DNA of 64,000 bases from Dyadobacter psychrophilus (GCF_900167945.1 NZ_FUZA01000010.1:1-64000), one strand, 5' to 3'; counted from the stretch's first letter, positions 1-9,697 are shown. Translations and numbers: made by a program. The notes: generated from the sequence alone by a model not told the origin.

Positions 1-234
<234 letters not shown>

Positions 235-384
235 AAATTTTGTTGTGGTCTCTCTTATCGCTAAGAGGACCGAATCTTCTTAAACGAACTTTCTTTTTGC
301 TCTCTTCATCATGTCAAAGAACGTTGCTCTGAATCTTTCAGAACTCGTTGTCTCGCCGTCTGCAAGACCGTTGTTCCCGATTGG
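235..384 (-). other. 16S rRNA leader (external transcribed spacer)
   Basis: Between the promoter and the mature 16S end is about 150 bp with no credible ORF. It includes a stretch (about 310-322) which on the minus strand reads TTTGACATGATGA, common in Bacteroidota rRNA leaders. It probably takes part in processing and antitermination. The exact transcript start is inferred from the promoter position. Confidence 0.6.
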
Positions 385-389
385 GAGTG

Positions 390-420
390 CAAAAGTGCAG
401 GCTTTATTTTTAATACGCAA
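390..420 (-). promoter_or_regulatory. rRNA operon promoter, Bacteroidota type
   Basis: On the minus strand a TTG (418-420) is followed after exactly 20 bp by CACTTTTG (390-397). This differs from the Bacteroidota -7 consensus TAnnTTTG in one position and runs directly into GCACTCCC. The predicted start is near 383. Spacing and context fit, but the call rests on consensus only. Confidence 0.55.
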
Positions 421-594
421 GTCCCCGGCGAAAATATTTATCAACTTTTTTGCAGAATTTTTCTAACCGCCTGATAACCAATATTACTAAACGGAAATTA
501 TTTTCAAAGATTTTTTATTTTTCCAAAACCCCTCATTAACTAGTCCAGGATGGCAGAAACAGCCATTATAGAAAATCTTATATAAGTACTATAA
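421..594. other. AT-rich gene-free stretch upstream of the rRNA promoter
   Basis: I see no ORF, repeat or RNA gene here. The region is A/T rich and lies upstream of the rRNA promoter, so it may hold upstream promoter elements, but no specific site is recognised. Confidence 0.4.
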
Positions 595-632
595 AAAACG
601 AGCCCTCGCTTCGAAAAGCAAAGGCTCGTTTT
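595..632 (-). terminator. Rho-independent terminator of nrdA
   Basis: The arms AAAACGAGCC (595-604) and GGCTCGTTTT (623-632) pair perfectly, with an additional inner GCTT/AAGC pairing. On the minus strand the hairpin is followed by a T-rich run. It sits about 20 bp after the nrdA stop codon. Confidence 0.85.
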
Positions 633-650
633 ATAAACCATCTTTATTAA

Positions 651-3101
651 TTACGAACCACAAGCCTCGCAGCTTTCAGGATCGTCCAGCGAGCATTGCA
701 TATCCGCCTTATTATCTCTTGGAGCAACAGACTTAGCATGGTCTTCTGCATATTGAACGTAATTCAGTTCCTTCTCAGCAACCACAACCGTCGCAGGCTC
801 GATCTGCGGCTCTGCTTGCTTACTTAATGTGAATTGAACCGGATCAGAGGCTGCACGGGTGCGGAGATAGTACATTCCCGTTTTTAGTCCTTTCTTCCAG
901 GCATAGAAGTGCATGGAAGTGAGTTTACCGAAATTGGCTTCCTCCATGAAGATATTCAGCGACTGTGACTGGCAGATGAATGCACCGCGGTCGGCTGACA
1001 TATCCAGCAAGCTGCGCTGCTTAATTTCCCAAGCCGTTTTATACAGGTCTTTAACGTTCTGCGGAATGTTTGGAATAGCCTGAACAGATCCGCTTGCACG
1101 AACAAGGTTATTTTTCATTTCCTCATTCCAAAGCCCAAGCCTTACCAGATCTTTGAGCAGATATTTATTCACTACAACAAATTCACCTGACAAAACCCTT
1201 CTCACATATATATTAGAAGTAAACGGCTCGAAGCATTCATTGTTTCCAAGAATCTGACTTGTGGAAGCAGTTGGCATCGGCGCTAGCAGCAGCGAGTTGC
1301 GCACACCATGTCGGATAACATCTTTCCTCAACCTTTCCCAGTCCCAGCGATTGCTGTCGGGCGTTACGTTCCACATATCAAATTGGAAAATTCCTTGTGA
1401 AACAGGACTTCCAGCCCAGGTTTCGTACGGCCCCAGTTTTTCAGCAAGTTCCATAGAAGATTCCATGGCACCGAAATAAATGGTTTCGAAAATGTCCTTA
1501 TTCAACTGACGCGCTTCATCAGAGTCAAACGGCATGCGCATCATACAGAATGCATCTGCCAGTCCTTGTACTCCAATCCCGATTGGACGGTGCCTTTTAT
1601 TGCTTTTCTCAGCTTCGGGAACAGGGTAGTAGTTCAGGTCAATGATTTTATTCAGGTTGCGCGTGATCACCTTTGTGATCTCGTACAATTTCTGATGATC
1701 AAAACGCATGAAACCATTTGGTCCTTGCTCGATGAATTTTGGCAATGCAATGGAAGCAAGGTTACAAACTGCCACTTCGTCTGGTGCCGTATATTCAATG
1801 ATCTCTGTGCACAGGTTGGATGACTTAATCGTTCCCAAATTTTTCTGGTTTGACTTGCTGTTCGCATGGTCCTTGTACAGCATATAAGGAGTACCGGTTT
1901 CTATTTGCGATTCCATGATCGCAAACCATAGATCCTGTGCCTTTATAGTTTTTCGAGCTTTGCCTTCAAGCTCATATCTTTCATATAGTCTTTCAAAATC
2001 TTCGCTATGCGTATCTGAAAGTCCGGGGCATTCGTGCGGACAGAATAATGACCAGGTGTCATTTGCCTCCACGCGTTTCATGAAAAGATCCGGAATCCAT
2101 AATGCGTAGAAAAGATCCCTTGCACGCTGCTCTTCTTTCCCGTGATTTTTCTTCAAGTCTAGGAAATCAAAAATGTCGGAATGCCAGGGTTCCATATATA
2201 TAGCAAAAGAACCTTTGCGCTTTCCGCCTCCCTGATCCACATATCTTGCCGTATCATTAAATACGCGAAGCATGGGGACGATTCCATTCGATTGTCCGTT
2301 TGTTCCTTTAATATAAGTACCCGTTGCACGCACATCGTGAATACTTAAACCAATGCCACCGGCTGATTGAGAAATCAATGCACAATTTTTAAGCGTGTCA
2401 TAAATTCCGTTGATGCTGTCTTCCTTCATAGTCAACAGAAAGCATGATGACATTTGCGGTTTTGGCGTTCCTGCATTGAATAGTGTAGGCGTCGCATGTG
2501 TAAACCATTTTTCAGAAAGCAAATGATAAGTTTCAATCGCTGCCTGTACATCGTCCTGGTGAATGCCCACAGCAACACGCATCAACATATGCTGGGGTCT
2601 TTCCACGATTTTGCCGTCAACCTTTAACAGATAAGACTTTTCCAGCGTTTTATAACCGAAATAATCATAGGCATAATCACGGTCATATATAATAGTAGAA
2701 TCGAGAAGAGAAGCATTCTGGCGGATAATGTCGTAAACGTCCTTGGCAATGAGGGAAGCATTCTCGCCGGTTTTGCCGTCAACATATGTATAAAGGCGTT
2801 TCATGGTGGCTGAAAACGACTTTAATGTATTTTTATGGAGATTTGAGATTGCTACGCGGGCAGCCAGAATCGCATAATCAGGATGCTTTGTGGTCATGGA
2901 GGCCGCAGTTTCAGCAGCAAGATTATCCAGTTCCGCAGTGGTTACCCCGTCGTAAATTCCGGAGACGACCTTTTTAGCGACTTCTATGGGTTGGATATAG
3001 TTTGTATCAAGCCCATAGCTCAATTTCTCAATTCGCGCGGTTACCTTATCGAATTTAACCGATTCCCGGCGCCCGTCGCGCTTTATTACATACATTGACA
3101 T
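651..3101 (-). CDS. nrdA: Ribonucleoside-diphosphate reductase, alpha subunit (class I)
   Basis: Large subunit of aerobic ribonucleotide reductase, which turns ribonucleoside diphosphates into deoxyribonucleotides together with NrdB (encoded at 24115). The 816 residues start with an ATP-cone (roughly 1-95, MYVIKRDGRR), which implies allosteric control by ATP/dATP. Catalytic residues are visible: Cys220 (SSCFLL) and Cys446 (AVCNLAS) as the active-site redox pair, Asn429-Cys431-Glu433 (NLCTEI) with the thiyl-radical cysteine, the Tyr-Tyr pair in GMYYLRTR for radical transfer, and the C-terminal shuttle C811xxC814. All match the class Ia pattern. A second Met two codons downstream could be the start instead. 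The beta-subunit gene is 21 kb away, not adjacent. Confidence 0.97.
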   Translation of the reverse strand: MSMYVIKRDGRRESVKFDKVTARIEKLSYGLDTNYIQPIEVAKKVVSGIYDGVTTAELDNLAAETAASMTTKHPDYAILAARVAISNLHKNTLKSFSATMKRLYTYVDGKTGENASLIAKDVYDIIRQNASLLDSTIIYDRDYAYDYFGYKTLEKSYLLKVDGKIVERPQHMLMRVAVGIHQDDVQAAIETYHLLSEKWFTHATPTLFNAGTPKPQMSSCFLLTMKEDSINGIYDTLKNCALISQSAGGIGLSIHDVRATGTYIKGTNGQSNGIVPMLRVFNDTARYVDQGGGKRKGSFAIYMEPWHSDIFDFLDLKKNHGKEEQRARDLFYALWIPDLFMKRVEANDTWSLFCPHECPGLSDTHSEDFERLYERYELEGKARKTIKAQDLWFAIMESQIETGTPYMLYKDHANSKSNQKNLGTIKSSNLCTEIIEYTAPDEVAVCNLASIALPKFIEQGPNGFMRFDHQKLYEITKVITRNLNKIIDLNYYPVPEAEKSNKRHRPIGIGVQGLADAFCMMRMPFDSDEARQLNKDIFETIYFGAMESSMELAEKLGPYETWAGSPVSQGIFQFDMWNVTPDSNRWDWERLRKDVIRHGVRNSLLLAPMPTASTSQILGNNECFEPFTSNIYVRRVLSGEFVVVNKYLLKDLVRLGLWNEEMKNNLVRASGSVQAIPNIPQNVKDLYKTAWEIKQRSLLDMSADRGAFICQSQSLNIFMEEANFGKLTSMHFYAWKKGLKTGMYYLRTRAASDPVQFTLSKQAEPQIEPATVVVAEKELNYVQYAEDHAKSVAPRDNKADMQCSLDDPESCEACGS

Positions 3102-3544
3102 GTTAATAGATTGTTTTTAAGGAAGTTAGTGATGTATCTTAAACTTGAAATTGTTCTTTGGAGGAGCTTAACAGTCCTTGAAATAACAATAAATTAATCG
3201 CATTCGCAACCAGTATTACCAGGGCTCTTTTGGGTTTATAGGGATAATCCAAATCGTGTAAATTGTAATATTCTAAATGCTAGCGATTTACGATTTATCA
3301 ACATTAAAATGGAACCGAAAAAAAATTTACAGAAATTTAATGTTTAAAATTTGCAAACTTTTATTTTCAATGATCTAGGACATTATACCGATGATTGCTA
3401 ACAAAAATTTGAATATCAGCTTGTTACAACAATAACATTATTTAAATTTATTCTAAACAGGCAAACATTTAATATTTCACGTTCCATATTATAGAATTTA
3501 CTACTATATAAACTCATTTCAATACTGATCAAAACTAGTATATT
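3102..3544. other. Intergenic region between divergent genes
   Basis: This 443-bp A/T-rich region separates nrdA (minus) from the TIM-barrel gene (plus) and must hold both promoters. I could not find a convincing TTG/TAnnTTTG pair at the right distance for either gene, and see no ORF, tRNA or clear repeat. Confidence 0.4.
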
Positions 3545-4456
3545 ATGACTAAGCTTATTGATTTTCCATCGCGCCGAAATTTCCTTAAAACATCCACAGG
3601 GATGGTGACTGGAATTGCTGCGGGACTTGCAGTGCCCGAGATTCTTTTTGCCAAAAATATCGGGCCTGGCTATTCCTTACAACTGGGCGTTTTTGCAGCA
3701 TATGATAAGGCCGACTATCTGAGAGAATCGGGCTGTACTTATATAGAGGAGTCCGTAGGCAACTTCCTGATCCCGAAAGATGGTGATGCGCAGTATGCCA
3801 AAAATCTTCAACAACTTCATCAAGAGAAGTTTCCGATCAAATCGTACGTAATATTGCTCCCGGGAAGTCTGAAAACATTGGGCCCGGATGCGAACCATCA
3901 GGCGATTTTGGAAAGAACAGACCTTGTTTTAAAGCGCGCTAAGGAATGCGGCTCTCAATATGTGGTGTTTGGAAGCGGCGCTTCACGCATCATTCCAGAA
4001 GGTTTTGACCGGGATAAAGCAAAGGCACAGCATATTGAGCTGACCAAAAAAATGGCGCCGCTCGCCGAAAAATATGGCGTTACCATTGCCGTAGAGCCAT
4101 TAAACCGCGGAGAGACTAATTTCATAAACAGTTTGGCAGAAGGCGTTGAAATTGTTGACGCCGTTAAAAGCCCGAAAGTGAAGCTGTTATGTGACATTTT
4201 TCACATGTTAAAAGAAGACGAATCGCCGGATGAAATCGTAAAATTTGGCAAACACATTGTACATTGCCACATTGCCGAAAAAGAAAACCGCACACCTCCT
4301 GGCGTAAAGGGAGACGATTTCAGGCCTTATTTAAGCGCTTTGAAAAAAATCGGTTATAAGGGTGGACTATCTATTGAATGCTTCGTTTACACAGATTTTG
4401 ATAAAGAAGCACGCAGGGGCGTGGAAGTGCTTAAACAGCAATTGAGTGAAGTTTAA
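3545..4456 (+). CDS. Exported sugar phosphate isomerase/epimerase-like TIM-barrel protein
   Basis: A 303-residue protein with a twin-arginine signal at the N-terminus (SRRNFLK followed by a hydrophobic stretch), so it is probably folded in the cytoplasm and exported. The mature part resembles the xylose-isomerase-like / AP-endonuclease-2 TIM-barrel family. Likely metal ligands or catalytic residues are the Glu in VAVEPLNRGET, Asp in LLCDIFHM, His in HCHIAEK and Glu in LSIECF. Such proteins usually isomerise or epimerise sugars or hydroxypyruvate-like compounds; the substrate cannot be told. It is divergent from nrdA and seems monocistronic. Confidence 0.8.
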   Translation: MTKLIDFPSRRNFLKTSTGMVTGIAAGLAVPEILFAKNIGPGYSLQLGVFAAYDKADYLRESGCTYIEESVGNFLIPKDGDAQYAKNLQQLHQEKFPIKSYVILLPGSLKTLGPDANHQAILERTDLVLKRAKECGSQYVVFGSGASRIIPEGFDRDKAKAQHIELTKKMAPLAEKYGVTIAVEPLNRGETNFINSLAEGVEIVDAVKSPKVKLLCDIFHMLKEDESPDEIVKFGKHIVHCHIAEKENRTPPGVKGDDFRPYLSALKKIGYKGGLSIECFVYTDFDKEARRGVEVLKQQLSEV

Positions 4457-4508
4457 TTACTTATAGTTTAGTCAATCAAAGTTTTATCAAAAAGATAGCC
4501 TTTCATTT

Positions 4509-4540
4509 CTTGGTTTACTAAATAAGAATTTTTACTTTTG
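4509..4540 (+). promoter_or_regulatory. Promoter of rpmE2 (TTG-N20-TAnnTTTG)
   Basis: TACTTTTG at 4533-4540 matches the Bacteroidota -7 element TAnnTTTG exactly, with a CTTG at 4509-4512 and a 20-bp spacer. Transcription would begin near 4547, about 40 nt ahead of the L31 start codon. Confidence 0.65.
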
Positions 4541-4586
4541 CAATCCTTTTTGAGAATTGTATCGAAACACATAATACCATATACCA

Positions 4587-4841
4587 ATGAAAAAAGATAT
4601 TCATCCCAATTATAGAGACGTAGTTTTCTGGGATCTATCAAGCGATTTTAAATTCATTACGCGCTCCACAATAGAAACCAACGAAAACATTACTTGGGAA
4701 GATGGCAAATCTTATCCGGTTTATAAAGTTGAGGTTTCTTCTCAGTCGCACCCTTTCTACACAGGTAAAAATGTACTTGTAGATACTGCCGGCCGTGTAG
4801 ACAAATTCAGAAAACGTTACGGACAGCAGAAAGAAGCTTAA
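4587..4841 (+). CDS. rpmE2: 50S ribosomal protein L31 type B
   Basis: The 84 residues (MKKDIHPNYR start, then VVFWDLSSDFKF, SSQSHPFYTG, GRVDKFRKRYG) match L31 type B of the large ribosomal subunit. It has no cysteines, so it is the zinc-independent form that many bacteria use or express under zinc limitation. No zinc-binding L31 paralogue is visible in this window. It has its own promoter and a strong terminator, so it is likely transcribed alone. Confidence 0.96.
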   Translation: MKKDIHPNYRDVVFWDLSSDFKFITRSTIETNENITWEDGKSYPVYKVEVSSQSHPFYTGKNVLVDTAGRVDKFRKRYGQQKEA

Positions 4842-4892
4842 TCAGCATATGATTGACCGGAAGGTCATGATTCTCTTTCAATACCCGAAATT

Positions 4893-4940
4893 AAAAGAAG
4901 CAGTCTCTTGTACATTTTACAAGAGACTGCTTCTTTTTTT
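4893..4940 (+). terminator. Strong rho-independent terminator after rpmE2
   Basis: A perfect 20-bp stem (4893-4912 with 4918-4937) has a 5-nt loop and ends in a T run (through 4940). The A-run on the other side would also let it work for minus-strand transcripts. Confidence 0.93.
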
Positions 4941-4991
4941 GCCCTAACCAAAAAAATGGGCGAACTTTGGCACCACATACTAGCATTACCT

Positions 4992-6188
4992 ATGCCTACA
5001 ATTATTCTGTTTGACGACCCAGTAATCCGACTTCAACTTTTACCATTTACATACACGAGACCGGTTTCAGCAATTCGTTGCGGAATCAGTAAAATTTCTG
5101 AAAAATGGAGTTCTTGGCTGGATGAAGATGTTTCATACCAAACTGCGGACTACTTGTCAGCAGCATTTCCACTCGTAAGCTCTTCGGATAACATTTATAT
5201 TAACGGCGGACTTTGCCCCGATGCAGGGCTTGTTGAAGAAATACAGAAACTGCCTCCGCAATCTGCACTGGTTTCCGGAAATGATATTCTCACCGTTAGA
5301 AGTAATGCTGCTTGGCAGTCTGATATGGGTGTTTCAGATTTCGCTCAGCTGATTTATGCCAAACCATTTACATTGATACGGAATGTTTGGGATATATTCG
5401 CTTTGAATGGTGAGCAGATTAAGGCTGACTTTGGAAAAATCACTGCCAATCGAGTTTCTGAAGCGCTTAACGATCCGTTTACACATTGTTATAACCCTGC
5501 GAATATCTTCATTGAAAGTGGCGCAACGGTAAAAGCTTCAATTCTAAATGCCGAAAATGGTCCCATTTACATTGGAAAAGATGCATTAATTCAGGAGGGC
5601 TCTATGATCCAGGGACCTTTTTCAATTGGGGAAGGAGGCGTGCTGGCACAGGGAACAAAAATACGGCCCAATACAACCGTAGGACCGTTCAGCAAATTAG
5701 GTGGCGAGGTAAGTAATTGTGTAATATTCGGTTATAGTAACAAAGGGCATGATGGATATCTCGGCAATTCGGTTTTGGGGGAATGGTGTAACCTGGGCGC
5801 TAACACGAACAATTCCAATTTAAAAAATGACCATAGCAGTGTAAAATTGCATAGTTACGTATCCAATAATCTGGTTGACACAGGTTTAAGGTTTTGCGGC
5901 TTGATGATGGGCGATTATTCCAAGGCAGGAATTTCAACAATGTTCAACACAGGCTCCGTCGTTGGCGTAAGTGTTAATGTATTCGGTGCCGGTTTTCAGG
6001 CGAAGCATACACCCTCATTTTCCTGGGGCGGCAATGCAGAAGGGTTTGCAGAATATCGTTTTCAAAAGGCGCTTCATGTGGCGCAGGACACGGTTAGTCG
6101 CCGCAATGTCACATTTGGAGAAGATGACGAAAGGATTTTAAAAGCCGTGTTCGAGCAGACGCGCGAGCAGCGCGATTTTGAATGTTGA
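4992..6188 (+). CDS. GlmU-like sugar nucleotidyltransferase / acyltransferase
   Basis: The 398-residue protein begins MPTIILFDDP. An N-terminal region of about 190 residues resembles a divergent nucleotidyltransferase. It is followed by a left-handed beta-helix of hexapeptide repeats (IYIGKDALIQEGS, IGEGGVLAQGTKIRPN, LGEWCNLGANTNNSNLK). This layout fits the Bacteroidota 'alternative GlmU' family, proposed to make UDP-N-acetylglucosamine from glucosamine-1-phosphate for cell-wall synthesis. I chose the start at 4992 because the longer reading frame from 4908 begins inside the rpmE2 terminator hairpin. It is followed 37 bp later by holB. Confidence 0.85.
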   Translation: MPTIILFDDPVIRLQLLPFTYTRPVSAIRCGISKISEKWSSWLDEDVSYQTADYLSAAFPLVSSSDNIYINGGLCPDAGLVEEIQKLPPQSALVSGNDILTVRSNAAWQSDMGVSDFAQLIYAKPFTLIRNVWDIFALNGEQIKADFGKITANRVSEALNDPFTHCYNPANIFIESGATVKASILNAENGPIYIGKDALIQEGSMIQGPFSIGEGGVLAQGTKIRPNTTVGPFSKLGGEVSNCVIFGYSNKGHDGYLGNSVLGEWCNLGANTNNSNLKNDHSSVKLHSYVSNNLVDTGLRFCGLMMGDYSKAGISTMFNTGSVVGVSVNVFGAGFQAKHTPSFSWGGNAEGFAEYRFQKALHVAQDTVSRRNVTFGEDDERILKAVFEQTREQRDFEC

Positions 6189-6225
6189 GACCATTGATTC
6201 ACTTTTAGTTAAAACATAACCCTAC

Positions 6226-7344
6226 GTGCTTTTCAGAGAAATACCGGGACTTGAACATATAAAATCAACGTTAACACGCTCGGTTAAGAATAGCCATTTG
6301 GCTCATGCACAGCTCTTTGACTCTCCCGCGGGTGGCGGCGGTCTCGCGCTTGCCTTAGCATTTGCAACCTACATCAATTGCGAAAATAAAAGCGAGGAAG
6401 ACGCTTGCGGCGTTTGTGCATCCTGCGCAAAAATGAGCAAGCTGATCCATCCCGACTTCCATTTTATATTCCCGATTGCGACGTCGAAAAAGATCGATGG
6501 GAAAACCAGCGAGGCTTTTCTGGGCTTATGGCGCACATTCTTGCTGGAAAATCCTTATCGCGTCCTCCCCGAATGGCTCGATCATATTAGTGCCGAAAAT
6601 AAGCAGGGGAATATTTCGGTGGAAGAAGCACGGGGCATTTTAAGAAAGTTATCCGTAAAGTCTTATGAAGGTGAATACAAGATCCTGCTCATCTGGAAGC
6701 CGGACATTATGAATGCAGCTTCTTCAAATGCGATTTTAAAAATCCTCGAAGAACCGCCTGAAAAGACATTGTTTCTTCTTGTCAGTGACCAGTCGGACAA
6801 GCTGTTGACAACCATTATTTCCCGGGCGCAACGTATTACGGTGCCTGCATTTTCAGATGAAGAAGTCCGGTATTTTCTCAAATTACAACAAGTTACTGAC
6901 ACGGCGGCCAATCAGATTGCCTATTTATGCGACGGCAATTTATCGGAAGCATTAAAACTGGTTCAGGACGCGGAGGATGATCGTTCCGGATGGTTTGCAG
7001 CGTGGATGCGTTCCTGCTACAAGTACGACGTTTCACATCTGGTAAAATTGGCGGATAATTTTGATGTGATGAACAAGGAAAAGCAGAAAGGGCTGCTGGA
7101 ATACGCATTAAGGCTTTTTCGGGATATGCTGATATGGAGTCACGGCGCCGGTGAACTACTGCGGGTTCCAGAGGAGGAGTTAACTTTTGTTCAGAACTTT
7201 TCAAAAACAGTTAACTTTGATTCGCTTGAAAAAATGATCGAAGAAGTGAATCTGGCGTATTATCATATGGAGCGGAATGTGCGGGCAAAAATGGTTTTTC
7301 TGGATCTGTCATTGACAGTCGCCCATTTCTTTCAACGCAAATGA
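6226..7344 (+). CDS. holB: DNA polymerase III subunit delta'
   Basis: A 372-residue AAA+ clamp-loader subunit that helps load the sliding clamp at replication forks. The N-terminal region has HAQLFDSPAGGGG in place of a good Walker A site, as expected because delta' does not hydrolyse ATP. The zinc module is Cys52, Cys61, Cys64 and Cys67 (CGVCASC). The sensor region with SSNAILKILEEPP is typical of the family. The start codon is GTG at 6226. The last four bases overlap the next gene (ATGA), so the two are probably translationally coupled. Confidence 0.93.
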   Translation: MLFREIPGLEHIKSTLTRSVKNSHLAHAQLFDSPAGGGGLALALAFATYINCENKSEEDACGVCASCAKMSKLIHPDFHFIFPIATSKKIDGKTSEAFLGLWRTFLLENPYRVLPEWLDHISAENKQGNISVEEARGILRKLSVKSYEGEYKILLIWKPDIMNAASSNAILKILEEPPEKTLFLLVSDQSDKLLTTIISRAQRITVPAFSDEEVRYFLKLQQVTDTAANQIAYLCDGNLSEALKLVQDAEDDRSGWFAAWMRSCYKYDVSHLVKLADNFDVMNKEKQKGLLEYALRLFRDMLIWSHGAGELLRVPEEELTFVQNFSKTVNFDSLEKMIEEVNLAYYHMERNVRAKMVFLDLSLTVAHFFQRK

Positions 7345-7811
7345 AGCAATCTTTGGACATTATCGGGGCAACAGACATTGTCGATCTGCCGGATTTGGGC
7401 TGGTATGATGTGCCCGTCCGCATTGATTCGGGAGCCACCACTTCCGCTATACATTGTTCCCGCGTGAGGCTAATTAAAGAAGGCGACAAACCTCAGCTAT
7501 GTTTTTATTTAGATACAAAAAAAGGCGCACCTCAACAATCCTTCACTGTAACGGACTTTAAAGAAACCATTGTCCGAAATTCGTCGGGAAAAGAAGAAAA
7601 ACGTTATGTGATCAAAACAAAGATTACAATCTTTGGCAAAAAAATTCGCACAGAGTTTTCACTTGCCAACCGACGTAAAATGAGATATCCGATCCTGCTC
7701 GGGCGGAAATTGCTGAAGAAGCGGTTTCTGGTGGACGTCTCGCAAAAAGATTTATCTGCTATCAAGCGCTCAAAGGCATCTCATCGTTCTCACGCCAGAC
7801 ACCAACCGTGA
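7341..7811 (+). CDS. RimB-like ATP-dependent zinc protease / retropepsin-like protease
   Basis: The 156-residue protein has the active-site-like motif DSGATTSAIH with Asp29, the signature of the RimK-associated protease family (also called ATP-dependent zinc protease, pepsin-like fold). In characterised systems RimB trims glutamates added to ribosomal protein S6 by RimK. The gene overlaps holB by 4 bp and lies 31 bp before rimK, which supports that role here. The C-terminus is basic and probably disordered. Confidence 0.85.
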   Translation: MKQSLDIIGATDIVDLPDLGWYDVPVRIDSGATTSAIHCSRVRLIKEGDKPQLCFYLDTKKGAPQQSFTVTDFKETIVRNSSGKEEKRYVIKTKITIFGKKIRTEFSLANRRKMRYPILLGRKLLKKRFLVDVSQKDLSAIKRSKASHRSHARHQP

Positions 7812-7842
7812 ATTTTCCCCATTTTATTTTTTAATTATTTAT

Positions 7843-8745
7843 ATGAAAATCGCCGTATTATCCACCAATCCCGACCTTTATTCAACAAAGCGTCTGGTGG
7901 AGGCAATTAAACAAAAAGGTCATCAGGCAGTGGTAATCGACCATGTGAAATGCTTTGTGATGATCGAAGGGGGAAAACCGACCATTATTTATAAAGGGAA
8001 ACCGATCACCGAAATCGACGCGGTTATTCCCAGAATCGGGACGTCGGTGAATGCATTCGGCTGTGCAGTAGTGCGTCAATTGGAATTGATGAAGGTGTTT
8101 ACGACTGTAAAATCACAGGCGATTCTTCGTTCTCGCGATAAACTGCGTAGCATGCAGGTCCTGGCCAAATCGGGTGTGGATATTCCAAAAACTGTTTTTG
8201 CCAAAAACCCGGCCCAGGTAAACGAGCTGATCCATATGGTTGGCGGTCCGCCTGTAATCATTAAATTATTAGAGGGAACGCAAGGCGTAGGAGTGGTTTT
8301 GGCGGAGACCATCAAGGCTGCAAAATCTACTATTGAAGCATTTTATGGATTAAAAGCCAACTTTTTGATCCAGGAATATATTGCAGAATCCAAAGGCGCC
8401 GATATTCGGGCATTTGTCATTGGAAATAAGGTTATTGCGGCTATGAAGCGACAAGGTGCAGAGGGGGATTTTCGCTCTAACTTGCACCGCGGAGGCGAAG
8501 GCTGCCTTATTGAGCTCACCGAGGAAGAAGAGCACACAGCGATTGCGGCAGCCAAAGCGTTGGGTGTCAGGATCGCAGGTGTAGATCTTTTGCAATCGGA
8601 AAGAGGCCCGCTGGTTATGGAAGTAAATTCCTCCCCCGGCCTCCGCGGCATTGAAGAAGTAAGTGGAATCGATATCGCCTCATTAATTGTTGCTTACATT
8701 GAAGATAAGATTGTTACAGACGAAGGGGATACTGTTGGAGTTTGA
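7843..8745 (+). CDS. rimK: Ribosomal protein S6--L-glutamate ligase (ATP-grasp)
   Basis: The 300-residue protein has the RimK N-terminal domain (MKIAVLSTNPDLYST) and an ATP-grasp domain with the glycine-rich loop IIKLLEGTQGVGV, the segment QEYIAESKGADIRAFVIG and the metal-binding region VMEVNSSPGLRGIE. RimK adds glutamates to the C-terminus of ribosomal protein S6 using ATP. It lies between the RimB-like protease and hemC with short gaps, so the genes may form one operon with holB. Confidence 0.95.
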   Translation: MKIAVLSTNPDLYSTKRLVEAIKQKGHQAVVIDHVKCFVMIEGGKPTIIYKGKPITEIDAVIPRIGTSVNAFGCAVVRQLELMKVFTTVKSQAILRSRDKLRSMQVLAKSGVDIPKTVFAKNPAQVNELIHMVGGPPVIIKLLEGTQGVGVVLAETIKAAKSTIEAFYGLKANFLIQEYIAESKGADIRAFVIGNKVIAAMKRQGAEGDFRSNLHRGGEGCLIELTEEEEHTAIAAAKALGVRIAGVDLLQSERGPLVMEVNSSPGLRGIEEVSGIDIASLIVAYIEDKIVTDEGDTVGV

Positions 8746-8764
8746 AAAGAAAATTGAGTAAACC

Positions 8765-9697
8765 ATGCATATAAAAATAGGAACGCGCGGCAGCAAGTTA
8801 GCCCTTTGGCAGGCGCATTATGTGGAAGGGCTTTTGAAAAAAGGCGGTGTTGACACGGAAATTGTAATTATTGAAACTAAAGGGGACAAAATCCTGGATC
8901 GTTCTTTGTCCAAAATCGGCAGTAAGGGTGTTTTTACGCAAGAATTGGAAGATCAGCTGCTGGATGGCAGCATTGACATCGCAGTGCACAGTGCCAAGGA
9001 TCTTCAATCTCAACTGGACGATGCTTTTGAGCTAATTGCCTACACAGAACGCGAGAAGGCAAATGACGTTTTAGTAAGCCATAATACTGAACTTTCGCTC
9101 AAAAACGGCGAACCTTTCGTGGTAGGAACGTCCTCAACCCGCCGGATCGCCGTTTTGAGACATTTTTATCCGCATATCAAAACAGTTGACATGCGTGGAA
9201 ATCTGCAAACCCGCTTGCGCAAGCTGGAAGAAGGTCAATGTGACGCTTTGCTCCTCGCCTATGCCGGCGTGCACAGAATGGAATATGACGATAAAATCGC
9301 GGAGCATCTGCTATTAGATGAATTTACGCCGGCCGTAGGCCAGGGAAGCGTCGCCATTGAGTGTGCTGTAAATTTAGCCAAGGAAAAGAAAGTCATAATC
9401 AGAGAACTGATCAATCACCCGCAAACTGAAACTTGCCTCCTAGCAGAAAGAGCATTCCTCAAACGCCTCCAAGGCGGATGCAGCATCCCTGTTTTCGGTC
9501 TGGCAACATTAAATGAAGATCAAATCAACATTACCGGCGGCATAATCAGTTTGGACGGTCAGGAATTGATAAGAAGGACGAAAACTGGCTCTATTTCTTT
9601 CCCGGAAGAACTTGGGACAGCATTAGCAGATGAATTATTGGAAGCTGGTGCAGATCGAATTTTGAGAGAGATTAGAGAACAAATTCCCGTTAAATAA
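8765..9697 (+). CDS. hemC: Hydroxymethylbilane synthase (porphobilinogen deaminase)
   Basis: The 310-residue enzyme joins four porphobilinogens into hydroxymethylbilane in heme and other tetrapyrrole synthesis. Visible signatures are the N-terminal IGTRGSKLALWQA, VGTSSTRR, the Arg-rich MRGNLQTRLRKL and the dipyrromethane-cofactor cysteine in LQGGCSIPVFG. Length is normal. It starts 19 bp after rimK and is probably co-transcribed with it. No other heme gene is adjacent. Confidence 0.96.
   Translation: MHIKIGTRGSKLALWQAHYVEGLLKKGGVDTEIVIIETKGDKILDRSLSKIGSKGVFTQELEDQLLDGSIDIAVHSAKDLQSQLDDAFELIAYTEREKANDVLVSHNTELSLKNGEPFVVGTSSTRRIAVLRHFYPHIKTVDMRGNLQTRLRKLEEGQCDALLLAYAGVHRMEYDDKIAEHLLLDEFTPAVGQGSVAIECAVNLAKEKKVIIRELINHPQTETCLLAERAFLKRLQGGCSIPVFGLATLNEDQINITGGIISLDGQELIRRTKTGSISFPEELGTALADELLEAGADRILREIREQIPVK

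Noticed and set aside
3530..3537. TAGTTTTG on the minus strand as an nrdA promoter
   Set aside because: It lies about 430 bp from nrdA and lacks a -33 partner.
4908..4991. N-terminal extension of the GlmU-like gene
   Set aside because: The frame begins inside the rpmE2 terminator hairpin, and the family start MPTIILFDDP fits 4992.
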